Shown: one piece after another, positions 28,361-36,635 of the stretch
Position numbering within the stretch: the first letter of the stretch is position 1
How the letters are laid out: every line of letters begins with the position of its first letter
NCBI GenBank assembly: GCA_012520845.1
Contig: JAAYNL010000015.1
Span: 1-64,000 of the forward strand
Direction: 5' to 3'
Length of the DNA stretch: 64,000 bases
DNA from: Thermoplasmatales archaeon
GTDB lineage: Archaea > Thermoplasmatota > Thermoplasmata > Methanomassiliicoccales > Methanomethylophilaceae
The notes under the pieces: model-generated
Told to the model about the DNA's origin: nothing
Databases searched by the model: none
What the model saw: the letters and a program-made list of their open reading frames with translations, nothing else
Position numbers and translations under genes: made by a program

Positions 28361-29137
28361 TCATCTCCTGCCCCCTTTCCTTTTCCCACCGGGCTTGTAC
28401 GCCTTGAGGTACTTTACCACGTCCGCGTCCCGGTCGGTCCACTCCGGGGTGCATCCCGTCTTGATGTAGTCGTCGTACCATTCTTTGCAATAGGCCATTT
28501 GTTCCTCCATGTCGAGTCTGTCTATGGCAATCAGAGCGACGTTATCGGGGGTTGGAATCCATTGTCTGGGTCTGTCGTAGTCGGCATCCTCGAGGAATCC
28601 GACGGCGAACAGGATTTTGTCCAGACCGGACAGGTGGGCGTATAGGGAGGCCTGGAGCATGTACGACTCAGGGATTACCGACACGTCGCCGTTCCCGTCC
28701 AGCCAGGATTCCCTGTCGGCGGACGTCTTGATCTCGAAAACGGCGACGCGCCTGCCGTCCTTCACGAGATAGCCGTCCACGAGGCCGCCGAAGAGGGAAT
28801 CGTCGTGGAAGTGGTCGTAGCCGCATCTGTCCGCCGGGACGGGCTCCTCGATCGACAGGGGACCCATGCCCAGGGCCTTCTCGGCAGCACCGACGTTGGA
28901 CGCCACGTATTCCCTGATGACCGGCTCCAGGATATTGCCGGCCTCCATGTATTTGTTCATCCTGTCCCCGGGGTAGATGCCCGCCATCTCGCAGGCGCAC
29001 TTGAAGGGCGTGGAGAAACCGCTGACGCCCAGGATGGCGCCGACCCTGGTGCCGGTTATCTTCTTGGTGTAGTACGGGTCGAAGTAGACGACGCGTTCGT
29101 CGTCGTCGATGTCTATTATGCCGCGTCTGCCGTCCAT
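28361..29137 (-). CDS. YqaJ-like PD-(D/E)xK nuclease
   Basis: This 258-residue protein resembles phage YqaJ/lambda-exonuclease family recombinases. It has GTRVGAILGVSGFSTPF near 29-45, a catalytic core GLVDGY...VFEIKT (Asp121, Glu135, Lys137) and a following Q-x3-Y helix (Gln162, Tyr166). Such enzymes resect DNA ends. No prophage genes adjoin it; it lies 20 bases after ksgA in the same direction, so it may be the tail of the aIF1A operon. ATG 29137 is used instead of TTG 29146. The basic GGKRKGGRR tail could aid DNA binding. Confidence 0.75.
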   Translation of the reverse strand: MDGRRGIIDIDDDERVVYFDPYYTKKITGTRVGAILGVSGFSTPFKCACEMAGIYPGDRMNKYMEAGNILEPVIREYVASNVGAAEKALGMGPLSIEEPVPADRCGYDHFHDDSLFGGLVDGYLVKDGRRVAVFEIKTSADRESWLDGNGDVSVIPESYMLQASLYAHLSGLDKILFAVGFLEDADYDRPRQWIPTPDNVALIAIDRLDMEEQMAYCKEWYDDYIKTGCTPEWTDRDADVVKYLKAYKPGGKRKGGRR

Positions 29138-29157
29138 GCACCCCAATCATCCGGGGG

Positions 29158-29934
29158 TTATAACCGATTGGCGACGGCATCCGCCAATTCGCCGATCTGC
29201 TCCGGCGACAGCCTCTCGATGCGCTCGTCCATGTACGGCAGCCCCTCGTCGTCGGAGACGATCCCGGCGTTCTTCAGGCAAGTCCTGATCTTCTTGCGCC
29301 GTTGGCCGAAGCAGGCATCGACGATTTTTTTGTAAAGGCCGGGGTTGGGTAAGGGGAACGGCGTTGGCCTGGGTCTTATGGAAACTATCGCGGAGTCCAC
29401 CTTGGGCTGGGGCTTGAACCTGGACGGCGGGACCGTCTCCAGTATCGCGCACTCGGCCTTGACGTAGCATCCCACGGTCAGCCTGGAGTAGTCGGGGGTG
29501 CCGACGTCCGCCACCATCCTCTCGGCGAACTCCTTCTGCACCATCACGACCGCGTGCCTGAAGTCGGCGTCGAGGAGTTTGAACAGTATCGGCGTGGACA
29601 CGCTGTAGGGCAGGTTGCTGACGAACACGTCGAACCCGGGCCAATCCACCTTCAGCGCGTCGCCCTCGATCAGGTTGGCGGACGGGTATTCCGAACGCAC
29701 GTGCCCGGCGAGCTTCCCGTCGATCTCGATGCACGTCACGTCCGCGCCCGTTTCCAAAAGCCGGGAGGTGAGTATGCCCAACCCGGGGCCGATCTCCAGG
29801 ACGCGGTCCCCTTGGGAGATGCCGGCGGCGGCCACCTGCCTGTCGGCCACCCTGCCGTCGATCAGGAAATTCTGCCCCTTGCCCTTGGTGGGCCTGACGC
29901 CGAGCCCCTCGATGACGCGGCCGACGCCCCTCAT
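29158..29934 (-). CDS. ksgA: 16S rRNA dimethyladenosine transferase KsgA/Dim1
   Basis: This 258-residue SAM-dependent methyltransferase starts with the KsgA pattern KGQNFLID. It has the SAM loop LEIGPGLGILT and the catalytic NLPYSVS motif. It dimethylates two adjacent adenosines at the 3' end of 16S rRNA during 30S maturation. ATG 29934 overlaps the DUF655 stop as ATGA. The gene order L21e, Rpb4, DUF655, KsgA is shared by many archaea, which supports the call. Confidence 0.95.
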   Translation of the reverse strand: MRGVGRVIEGLGVRPTKGKGQNFLIDGRVADRQVAAAGISQGDRVLEIGPGLGILTSRLLETGADVTCIEIDGKLAGHVRSEYPSANLIEGDALKVDWPGFDVFVSNLPYSVSTPILFKLLDADFRHAVVMVQKEFAERMVADVGTPDYSRLTVGCYVKAECAILETVPPSRFKPQPKVDSAIVSIRPRPTPFPLPNPGLYKKIVDACFGQRRKKIRTCLKNAGIVSDDEGLPYMDERIERLSPEQIGELADAVANRL

Positions 29935-30479
29935 TTCGCGACGAAGAGGTACCTGCGCCTGGTGGGGTCGGAAAGCTCCAGCATGACGCGGGCGATGATG
30001 AACTTCTCCGGGTCCTTCATCAGCGGCACCCTCTCGCCCAGGTCGGCGTAGCTCTCGAAGGCGCCGGCCTTCTTGGCCGCTATGAACTCGGTGACGGACT
30101 TCTTCCCCACGCCGGGGAGCTCCTCGAGGAGGTGCTTCTTCAGGTTGATGGAGCCGGCGTTGTTGTAGAACTCCATGAACTTCTTCTCGTCCCTCCTCAC
30201 GATGTCCTCGACGGCGTACTTCAGCTCGGACTGGGCAGTGTTCGTCAGGTCGTCGTAGCCGACCCTCCTCTTCACCCTCTCTATCTGGGTCCTGAGGTTC
30301 TTCTCCTTGCCGATGTAGACCCTGTCGCCGAGGGAGATCTGCGCCTTTTCCTTGGGCTCGAGCTCGAACAGTTTGAAGTTGTCCTCCCCTACGGCGTAGC
30401 ACACCGGGCCCTTGCGGCCCGGGCCCCCCGTGGGCAGACCCTGCGGCATGTAATCTAGAACGAAGGCGTATTCTTCCAT
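29931..30479 (-). CDS. DUF655 putative RNA-binding protein
   Basis: This 182-residue protein has an N-terminal S1/OB-like part (YAFVLDYMPQG, ISLGDRVYIGKE). A C-terminal helix-hairpin-helix follows (EELPGVGKKSVTEFIAAK near 120-137). The family is conserved in archaea between Rpb4 and KsgA, and a role in RNA binding or ribosome assembly is assumed rather than shown. The stop overlaps the ksgA start by 4 bases. Confidence 0.88.
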   Translation of the reverse strand: MEEYAFVLDYMPQGLPTGGPGRKGPVCYAVGEDNFKLFELEPKEKAQISLGDRVYIGKEKNLRTQIERVKRRVGYDDLTNTAQSELKYAVEDIVRRDEKKFMEFYNNAGSINLKKHLLEELPGVGKKSVTEFIAAKKAGAFESYADLGERVPLMKDPEKFIIARVMLELSDPTRRRYLFVAK

Positions 30480-30495
30480 AGGCGGACCCCCGGGA

Positions 30496-30816
30496 TTAGA
30501 GGTACTTTCCCACTATTTCAATGATGGCATCTATGTCCGATGCCTCGAGGTTCACCCTTTCCTTGTGGAAAATCGCCCTAACGTCCCGCGGGTGGCGCGG
30601 GAGCAGGTCGGAAATCTTGCAGGCGGAGTGCTTGGTCATGAACTCGAGCTCGAGGAGCTCCTTCCTCATCGCCCTGGCCGATTCCCCCGAAATCTCGCTG
30701 GTGGCCTGGGCCAGGGTGAGGGCGTACCTCTGGATCGGCGGGATTTCCTCCCTTCGCCCCTCCTCGTCCCGGAGCATCTCCCGGACCTCGGCGACGCTGA
30801 CGTACCTGTCGGCCAT
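30496..30816 (-). CDS. rpoF: DNA-directed RNA polymerase subunit Rpb4 (RpoF)
   Basis: This 106-residue protein matches archaeal Rpb4/RpoF, with helices around LTLAQATSEISG and the C-terminal HRDC-like region (CKISDLLPRHPRDVRAIF). With Rpb7 it forms the RNA polymerase stalk. It lies 10 bases after the L21e gene and 16 before DUF655 in the same transcript. Confidence 0.9.
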   Translation of the reverse strand: MADRYVSVAEVREMLRDEEGRREEIPPIQRYALTLAQATSEISGESARAMRKELLELEFMTKHSACKISDLLPRHPRDVRAIFHKERVNLEASDIDAIIEIVGKYL

Positions 30817-30826
30817 GGTCGGGACC

Positions 30827-31114
30827 TCAGTTCTTTACCAGGTGCTCGGGCCTGGCGACGACCGTCTTGGCCTTGTTGCCGTCCTTGACGCTGACCTCGA
30901 AGGCGGCTCCCCTCTTGCCGACGACGACGCCGGTGAGGCCCTGGAACCTGGGGAACGGCATGCCCTTGTGGACGCCCGGGTCGATGACGATGTTGACCCT
31001 CTCGCCCTCCTCGAATTCCTGCATGCCCTTGGTTATGGGGGACATGCCGCGGTCCCTGGGCTTCTTCCTCATTATTTTGCGCGTGTTAGACCTGGGGCCT
31101 TTCGATGCCTTCAT
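30827..31114 (-). CDS. rpl21e: 50S ribosomal protein L21e
   Basis: This 95-residue basic protein begins MKASKGPRSNTRKIMRKKPRDRG and contains GERVNIVIDPGVHKGMPFPRFQGLTG, characteristic of L21e. It is a large-subunit protein of archaea and eukaryotes. It sits in the usual block between pus10 and rpoF. Confidence 0.96.
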   Translation of the reverse strand: MKASKGPRSNTRKIMRKKPRDRGMSPITKGMQEFEEGERVNIVIDPGVHKGMPFPRFQGLTGVVVGKRGAAFEVSVKDGNKAKTVVARPEHLVKN

Positions 31115-31120
31115 TTTCCA

Positions 31121-32341
31121 TCACTCCCGATCGTTTATCGCCAGCACGTCCAGGGCCTCGACCCTGCACGGGACCCCGAGGGCGTCGGAGAGGTTCGGCC
31201 TGGTCCTGCCGCCGTCCCCGGACACGAATTCCTTGACGTAGGTGCCAGACTCCGTCTGGAGCGTCAGTTCGAACGTGTCCTCGCCCAACGGTTCCGCCCT
31301 GGCCCAGTGGATCTTCCTTTTCCTCACCAGGTCCGCGCGCCTGTGCTCCACGCGTCCCGGCGTCCTCTGGTCCAGGGTGACGTCCCTGAACGATATCGCC
31401 ACATCATTTACTCTTTCTTTATTAAGTTTGCCATCCGCGCGCACGAGGGCCCTATACGTCTTGGGGGGGTCGGCCGCCTTGACCTCCCTCACCCTGGCCC
31501 TGTCGCAGAACGCCAGGGAGTTGAACGACGCGAGGCCGCCGGAATTGGCCCTCGCGGCCAATTCGCCCAGGTCGATGCCGCGGGTCCTGGGCTGGGAGAT
31601 CTCGAGCACGAAGGGCCTGCCGTCGCCGAGCATGAGGGCGTCGATGTCCTCGCGGCCCATGCCGTGGAAGGCGTGGGCCGTGCCGCGGCACATCTCCAGG
31701 GCGACGTCGCCTATGATTTCCTGCACGGAGGTCCGGTACATCTTGCCGGTGCCGCCGCACCTGCCGCAGCCCTTGCCGCGGCAGGCCCTGCACGGCCATA
31801 TCGTCTGCGGTATCTCCCTGCTGAGCTTGCAGTAGCGGCCCTCTATGAACACGGGCGCCAGGTCCAGGGAGACCTCGCCGAATCGCGCGTCGACGAGGGC
31901 GACGGCCTGGGGCGTCTTGAAGTTCGCCGGGCGGCCGACCAGGGGGCCGGCGGCCTTGCCGATCTCCCTGTTCAGCTCCGTCTTTATTGATTCGTGGTCC
32001 TTCAGCTTGACGGAGGCGACGATTTCCTCCTCCTTTTCCAGCAGGACGGGGTCCATGCGGCAGCCGACGAGGAAATCGTCGGACTCCACGTCCCCCAGGG
32101 CCTCGGCGACCGCCTCCGCGAAGCGGCTCACGTAGTCGAAAACGCCTTCGCACAGGGGGCACGGCTCGATGATCTGGGTCTTGCCCCCGTAGGCCTCGAG
32201 GGCGTCCCTTATCGCCTTCCCGCGCTCCGCGTTGGAGAAGCCGGTGCCGACCTTGCCGAACATGCGGCCGAGGCACCTGTCGCAGACGCCCCTGGCGGCC
32301 ACCTGGGACGCCTTCCCCTTGTCGACGGCGGAGACGTCCAT
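31121..32341 (-). CDS. pus10: tRNA pseudouridine synthase Pus10
   Basis: This 406-residue enzyme makes pseudouridine 54 and/or 55 in archaeal tRNA. The N-terminal THUMP-like part has zinc-binding pairs (CDRCLGRMFG, EPCPLCEG). A further glycine/cysteine-rich knuckle (CRACRGKGCGRCGGTGK, about 180-196) precedes the catalytic region GREDIDALMLGDGRPF. The protein ends in the RPNLSDALG and L.V.AINDRE tail of the family. It is separated by 4 bases from the KH-domain gene and by 6 from L21e. Confidence 0.92.
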   Translation of the reverse strand: MDVSAVDKGKASQVAARGVCDRCLGRMFGKVGTGFSNAERGKAIRDALEAYGGKTQIIEPCPLCEGVFDYVSRFAEAVAEALGDVESDDFLVGCRMDPVLLEKEEEIVASVKLKDHESIKTELNREIGKAAGPLVGRPANFKTPQAVALVDARFGEVSLDLAPVFIEGRYCKLSREIPQTIWPCRACRGKGCGRCGGTGKMYRTSVQEIIGDVALEMCRGTAHAFHGMGREDIDALMLGDGRPFVLEISQPRTRGIDLGELAARANSGGLASFNSLAFCDRARVREVKAADPPKTYRALVRADGKLNKERVNDVAISFRDVTLDQRTPGRVEHRRADLVRKRKIHWARAEPLGEDTFELTLQTESGTYVKEFVSGDGGRTRPNLSDALGVPCRVEALDVLAINDRE

Positions 32342-32345
32342 GGTA

Positions 32346-32885
32346 TCATATGTCGAAGCCCAGCTCCATGATGCGGAGCCTGGGCCTCTGCCCCTCCAGG
32401 TAACCGTAGACGGAGGAGTGCTCGCTGCCGTTGAGCAACATCTCCACCGCGTGCCTCGCTATCGGCAGGCTGACCGAGTTCCCGATCAGGGAGACGGTGT
32501 TGCCGTGGACGTTCATGTACACGCCCGTGAGGTCCTCGATGATGCGGCGGGTCTTGCCCTGGGCGCCGATGAGGCGCCCCCGCACCCTGTTCAGCTGTCT
32601 GTCGTTGCAGTAGTCCTTGAGGTCGAACACCTCCAGGTACTCGTCGTCCTCCAGCAGGCGCAGCGCCCTCTCGGGGGAGAACCCGCGGCCTACCGCTTTG
32701 ATGACGTCGGCCGTCTTCAGCACCATGAGCGGGTCCGGGGACCTCGTCTCGTCGTCGATCAGTACCTGGCCCTCGGCGTCCACGGAGAAACGGACGCCGG
32801 AACGTTTCTGGAGCATCCTCTTCGTGACGCCCTTGGCGCCGATGAGCACGGCGACCCTGTCCTGGGGTATCCTGACCTCCCTCAT
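32346..32885 (-). CDS. KH-domain ribosome-biogenesis protein (Dim2/Pno1 type)
   Basis: This 179-residue protein has two KH modules with VAVLIGAKG near 11 and a degenerate GRLIGAQGKTRRIIEDLTG near 103. It matches archaeal Dim2/Pno1, which binds the 3' end of 16S rRNA during 30S maturation. It overlaps the RIO kinase gene by 4 bases, the kinase that acts on the same pre-30S particles. KsgA further down the operon also belongs to this pathway. Confidence 0.92.
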   Translation of the reverse strand: MREVRIPQDRVAVLIGAKGVTKRMLQKRSGVRFSVDAEGQVLIDDETRSPDPLMVLKTADVIKAVGRGFSPERALRLLEDDEYLEVFDLKDYCNDRQLNRVRGRLIGAQGKTRRIIEDLTGVYMNVHGNTVSLIGNSVSLPIARHAVEMLLNGSEHSSVYGYLEGQRPRLRIMELGFDI

Positions 32886-33658
32886 GCCTTCTCTCCTAGG
32901 GCTTCATTTATGATAATTGCATCGTCCGTGACCGCGACGCCCCTGGATTTGAAGAACCGGTTGACGTTGGCCACGTCCCTCGCCAGCAGGTCCCGGGCGT
33001 TGAAGTGCTTCGTGAGCATGGACTGGCCGCAGTCTATCAGCACGGGCTCGTCGCCGTCCATCAGGATGTTGAACTCGCTGAGGTCGCCGTGGACCAGGCC
33101 GGCGTCCCTGGCGCCGTCGACGATCCATGAGACGACCTCCTCGTAGACGGCGTCCGGATCCTCCATCGCCACATCCTTGAGGAGCGGGGCGGGCCCCTCC
33201 TCGTCCCCGATGAACTCCATGACGATGCAGTTGCCGTGGAACGTTATCGGAGCGGGCACCCGTATGCCGGCCTCGGCATACAGGCGGAGGTTGCTGAACT
33301 CCTTCTTGGCCCACACCTGCACCATCTTCCTGCGGTTGCCGCTGACGCCCTTGAACCTGGGGTCGCCCTCGATGTACGACGATATCCGCTTGAAGGTGGA
33401 CGTGGACGTCCTGAATATCTTAAGCGCCACCAGCCCGCCGTCCGGGTCGTGGGCCTGGAAGACGTTGCCCTCCTTCCCGGTGGAGACGGGGTAGCCGACG
33501 GTGTCGATGTGGCCGGAGGTCATGAAACGGTAGATCGTCATGAGGGTCTGGCGGTCGAACACCTCCGCCGCCGTGACGCGCTCGTCGCCCGTTTTGTCGG
33601 TCTTGAGGGCATCGACCCTCCTTTCCAAATGGGAATAGATTTCGTCGTAGGACGGCAT
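32882..33658 (-). CDS. rio1: RIO1-type serine/threonine protein kinase
   Basis: This 258-residue atypical kinase has the RIO glycine loop STGKEGNVFQA, ATP-binding Lys in LVALKIFR, catalytic loop HGDLSEFN and metal loop IDCGQSM. RIO1 proteins act as ATPase/kinase switches in small-subunit assembly. It is placed between the aIF1A and KH-domain genes in one operon, an arrangement common in archaea. Confidence 0.95.
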   Translation of the reverse strand: MPSYDEIYSHLERRVDALKTDKTGDERVTAAEVFDRQTLMTIYRFMTSGHIDTVGYPVSTGKEGNVFQAHDPDGGLVALKIFRTSTSTFKRISSYIEGDPRFKGVSGNRRKMVQVWAKKEFSNLRLYAEAGIRVPAPITFHGNCIVMEFIGDEEGPAPLLKDVAMEDPDAVYEEVVSWIVDGARDAGLVHGDLSEFNILMDGDEPVLIDCGQSMLTKHFNARDLLARDVANVNRFFKSRGVAVTDDAIIINEALGEKA

Positions 33659-33668
33659 GGGGACCGCC

Positions 33669-33995
33669 TCAGAATATGTCCAGGTCGGCCGGTATCTTGC
33701 CGCGCTTGCTGAGGTTCATGGACTGGGTGCGGGTGTACCTGAAGCGGATGTCGCACTTGTCTGGCTGGAAGTCCCAGATCGCCACGATCACCAGGTCGCC
33801 CTCGCGGATCCACATCCTCTTTTTGATCTTGCCGGGGATGCGGCCCATGCGGGACACACCGTCCTCGCACATGACGCGGATCTTCGAGGCGCCGAGGAGC
33901 TGGTCGGCTATGCCGAACATCTCCCCCTCCTTCACGTTGGGCATGCGCACCCTCGTGAAGTCTTCCTGCTGATCCTCCGTCTCCATGTTGGGCAT
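33669..33995 (-). CDS. eif1A: translation initiation factor aIF1A
   Basis: This 108-residue OB-fold protein contains RVRMPNVKEGEMFGIADQLLGASKIRV and RGRIPGKIKKRMWIREGD-like segments of eIF1A, which occupies the ribosomal A site during initiation. ATG 33995 is used, with ATG 33986 three codons later as an alternative. The TATA at 34015-34026 leaves almost no leader. It is the first gene of an eight-gene (perhaps nine-gene) minus-strand operon. Confidence 0.95.
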   Translation of the reverse strand: MPNMETEDQQEDFTRVRMPNVKEGEMFGIADQLLGASKIRVMCEDGVSRMGRIPGKIKKRMWIREGDLVIVAIWDFQPDKCDIRFRYTRTQSMNLSKRGKIPADLDIF

Positions 33996-34014
33996 CGCCT
34001 TGCGATTGGGAACA

Positions 34015-34069
34015 TGTATAATAAGGGTTGCGCCGAGATAGTTATTGGCATATGCCGAAAAGTATAAGG
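34015..34069. promoter_or_regulatory. divergent promoters of the aIF1A operon and the DUF134-NifX operon
   Basis: On the minus strand CCTTATTATACA (34015-34026) serves aIF1A. On the plus strand AAAGTATAAGG (34059-34069) serves the DUF134-NifX gene. Both predict very short leaders. A TTGGCATATGCCGAA dyad around 34045-34059 lies directly before the plus TATA and could bind the HTH protein encoded downstream. Confidence 0.45.
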
Positions 34070-34098
34070 CGGATGACGGCGTAGGCATGGGCGATAGC

Positions 34099-34878
34099 AT
34101 GGCGAGACCAATCAAACGCAGGAGAGTGTGCCGCATGCCCGGGAGCGGGAGGTTCGGCCCCCTCGACGCGCCCGAGGGCGGGTGGGGGAGGCTGGCCATG
34201 GCCGTTGACGAGTACGAGGCCATCAGGCTCATCGACCTCGAGGGCATGACCCAGGAGGAGTGCGGCGAGCAGATGGGCGTGGCGCGGAGCACGGTGCAGG
34301 GCATCTACGCCGAGGCCCGCAGGAAGCTCGCGGATTCCTTGGTGAACGGCAAGACCCTTGTCATCGAGGGAGGCGAGTACAGGGTGTGCGGCGGCGGTCG
34401 CGGCCACGGCCGCGGCTGCGGCAGGAAGGGCCGCGGCAGGTGCTTCGCCGAAAGCATGGAGGCGGCGGCGAGGGCCGCCGGCAGAGAAGGAGAACCAAAG
34501 GAGGAAAAAGGAATGAAAATAGCGATGCCAGTCGATGGGAACACCCCGGATTCCGCGGTGAGCGCGTCCTTCGGGCGTGCCCCGTACTTCATGGTGCACG
34601 ACACCAAGACCGGGGAGAACGTGTTTTTGGACAACGCGGCGGCCGCCAGCTCCGGCGGCGCCGGCATAAAGGCGGCCCAGGCCGTGGTGGACAGCGGGGC
34701 GAAGGCCCTGCTGACGCCGAGGGTCGGGGAGAACGCCGCCGAGGTGCTGGCGGCGGCGGGCGTGGAACTGTACAGGTCGCGCCCCGGCACGGCGGGCGAG
34801 AATGTGTACTGCTTCAACAACAATGAGCTGCCCAGGCTGAAGGAGATCAGCCCCGGGTTGCACAGGCACGGCAACTGA
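34099..34878 (+). CDS. DUF134 helix-turn-helix fused to a NifX/NafY-type cofactor domain
   Basis: Residues 1 to about 95 are a DUF134 regulator (MARPIKRRRVC, then a sigma-70-region-4-like helix-turn-helix around MTQEECGEQMGVARSTVQGIY). A Gly/His/Cys/Arg-rich linker (98-115) could bind metal. Residues 139-259 form a dinitrogenase FeMo-cofactor family domain (MKIAMPVDG, AVSASFGRAPYF). No nif genes are present, so the domain probably binds another Fe-S or metal cluster. AAAGGAGG at 34497-34504 lies 8 bases before the in-frame ATG 34513, so a separate C-terminal product is possible. The start follows the TATA; ATGs at 34045 and 34087 are alternatives. Confidence 0.85.
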   Translation: MARPIKRRRVCRMPGSGRFGPLDAPEGGWGRLAMAVDEYEAIRLIDLEGMTQEECGEQMGVARSTVQGIYAEARRKLADSLVNGKTLVIEGGEYRVCGGGRGHGRGCGRKGRGRCFAESMEAAARAAGREGEPKEEKGMKIAMPVDGNTPDSAVSASFGRAPYFMVHDTKTGENVFLDNAAAASSGGAGIKAAQAVVDSGAKALLTPRVGENAAEVLAAAGVELYRSRPGTAGENVYCFNNNELPRLKEISPGLHRHGN

Positions 34879-34879
34879 G

Positions 34880-35713
34880 ATGAGGATCGCGGTCCTTAGC
34901 GGCAAGGGCGGGGCGGGGAAAACCCTGGTCTCCGTGAACCTGGCCGCGCTGTCGCCCGGCTCCACCTACGTGGACTGTGATGTGGAGGGGCCCAACGGCC
35001 ACCTTTTCTTCAAACCGGAAGACTCGGTGGAGGAGGGGGTGGCCGTCGGCGTACCGGTCGTCGACCCGGACAGGTGCGACGGATGCCGCAAATGCGTGGA
35101 GTTCTGCAGGTTCAACGCCCTCGCCCACGTGGGCGGGAAGCTGAGGGTGTTCGAGGAGGTCTGCCATTCGTGCGGCGGGTGCATGATGGTATGTCCCAGG
35201 AAGGCCATTTCCGAGGGGGAGAAGGCAATCGGGACCATACGGAAGGGCACCTCCGGGGACGTCGCCGTGTGGTCCGGGTTCCTGAATCCCGGCGAGCCTT
35301 CGGGCGTGCCGATAATCGACGCGCTGCTCGGCGGCCTCGAAGGGGACGGCACGGTCTTCGTGGACAGCCCGCCCGGGAGCGCCTGCGTCGTGATGGAGAG
35401 CATCAAGGACGCTGACTACTGCGTCCTCGTGGCGGAGCCGACGCTGTTCGGGACGCACAACCTGGCGATGGTGCACGAGCTCGTGGAAACGTTCGGGAAG
35501 CCCTTTGGTGTTGTTTTGAACAAGGACCAGGGCGGGAGGAACCCCGCCGAGGAATACTGCGCGGAGAACGGCCTGACGATCCTGGGCAGGATACCCTTCG
35601 ACGCCGAGCTGGCGAGGATCACGTCGGACGCCGGCATAGCCGTGAACGAGGGCGGCAGGTTCCGGGAAATGTTCTCGGGCCTGTTGGAAAACGTCATGGG
35701 GGCGGTCCAGTGA
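34880..35713 (+). CDS. MinD/ParA-family P-loop ATPase with ferredoxin insert (first copy)
   Basis: This 277-residue protein has the deviant Walker A GKGGAGKT (8-15) of the MinD/NifH superfamily. Two [4Fe-4S] motifs are inserted after it: cysteines 66, 69, 72, 76 and 95, 98, 101, 105. The partner gene next door encodes a paralogue, and the two are coupled by a 4-base overlap. They resemble archaeal paired ATPases sometimes annotated as Mrp-like cluster-binding proteins. A role in Fe-S or metal cluster transfer is inferred from the flanking NifX-like proteins. It is coupled to the preceding gene by a 1-base gap. Confidence 0.85.
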   Translation: MRIAVLSGKGGAGKTLVSVNLAALSPGSTYVDCDVEGPNGHLFFKPEDSVEEGVAVGVPVVDPDRCDGCRKCVEFCRFNALAHVGGKLRVFEEVCHSCGGCMMVCPRKAISEGEKAIGTIRKGTSGDVAVWSGFLNPGEPSGVPIIDALLGGLEGDGTVFVDSPPGSACVVMESIKDADYCVLVAEPTLFGTHNLAMVHELVETFGKPFGVVLNKDQGGRNPAEEYCAENGLTILGRIPFDAELARITSDAGIAVNEGGRFREMFSGLLENVMGAVQ

Positions 35714-36621
35714 AACGTTTGCTGATATTGAGCGGCAAGGGCGGCACCGGGAAGACCACCGTCGCCGGGGCATTCATCAGGCTGTCCGGGGCCGAGGCCT
35801 ACGCCGACTGCGACGTCGACGCCCCGAACCTGCACCTGACCATGGGCTGGGACGTAGAGCCCGACAGGGCATATCATTACGGTTTGGACAAGGCCGTCAT
35901 CGATTCGGGGAAATGCATCGGTTGCGGCCTATGCATGGAGAAATGCAGGTTCGGCGCCATAGTCCGCAAGGCCGGCGGGTACGCCGTGGATCCCCTGTCC
36001 TGCGAGGGCTGCGCCGTGTGCGAACTCGTATGCCCCAACAAGGCGGTCAGAATGGAGCCGGCCGTGGCCGGCGACCTGATGCTGTACGCGGACGGGCGCA
36101 GGGCGTTCTCCACCGCCCGCCTGAGGATGGGCAGCGGCACCTCGGGCAAACTGGTGACCGAGGTCAAGAAAAGGATGGACGGGGCGGCGCCCGACGCGCC
36201 GCTGGCGATCATAGACGGCTCCCCTGGGATCGGCTGTCCGGTGATAGCGTCGCTGAGCGGCGTGGACCTGGCGCTGATCGTGGCGGAGCCCTCCGTGTCC
36301 GGGATAAGCGACATGGGCCGCATAGTGGAGACGGCGGGGAAGTCCGGCGTGCCCGTGGCGGTATGCGTAAATAAACACGACACCAATCCTGGCAATACGG
36401 CGAAAATCGAGGATTACTGCAAGGAAAGGGGCCTGCCCTTCGTCGGCAGGATACCATTCGACCCGGCCGCGGTGGTGGCGACGAACGACGGCATGACCGT
36501 CGTGGACGTCGACTGCCCGGCGGGGACGGCGGTCCGGGAGGTCTACCGCGGGACCCTGGGCGTGCTTTCCGGCGCGGGTGGAAGCGCCGGATACCGCGGG
36601 AAGATAGTGGAGATAGAGTGA
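35710..36621 (+). CDS. MinD/ParA-family P-loop ATPase with ferredoxin insert (second copy)
   Basis: This 303-residue paralogue of the preceding protein has Walker A GKGGTGKTT (9-17) and two [4Fe-4S] sets: cysteines 69, 72, 75, 79 and 98, 101, 104, 108. The signature Asp in YADCDVDAPNLHL follows the NifH/MinD pattern. The two copies probably form a heterodimer, as in related tandem pairs; that is inference. The NifX-like gene follows after about 14 bases with its own ribosome-binding site. Confidence 0.85.
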   Translation: MKRLLILSGKGGTGKTTVAGAFIRLSGAEAYADCDVDAPNLHLTMGWDVEPDRAYHYGLDKAVIDSGKCIGCGLCMEKCRFGAIVRKAGGYAVDPLSCEGCAVCELVCPNKAVRMEPAVAGDLMLYADGRRAFSTARLRMGSGTSGKLVTEVKKRMDGAAPDAPLAIIDGSPGIGCPVIASLSGVDLALIVAEPSVSGISDMGRIVETAGKSGVPVAVCVNKHDTNPGNTAKIEDYCKERGLPFVGRIPFDPAAVVATNDGMTVVDVDCPAGTAVREVYRGTLGVLSGAGGSAGYRGKIVEIE

Positions 36622-36635
36622 AAGGAGAAACGAGA

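Noticed and set aside
36618-36635. GTG 36618 as start of the second NifX-like gene.
   Set aside because: It overlaps the preceding stop without a ribosome-binding site, whereas ATG 36636 has AAAGGAGA at good spacing.
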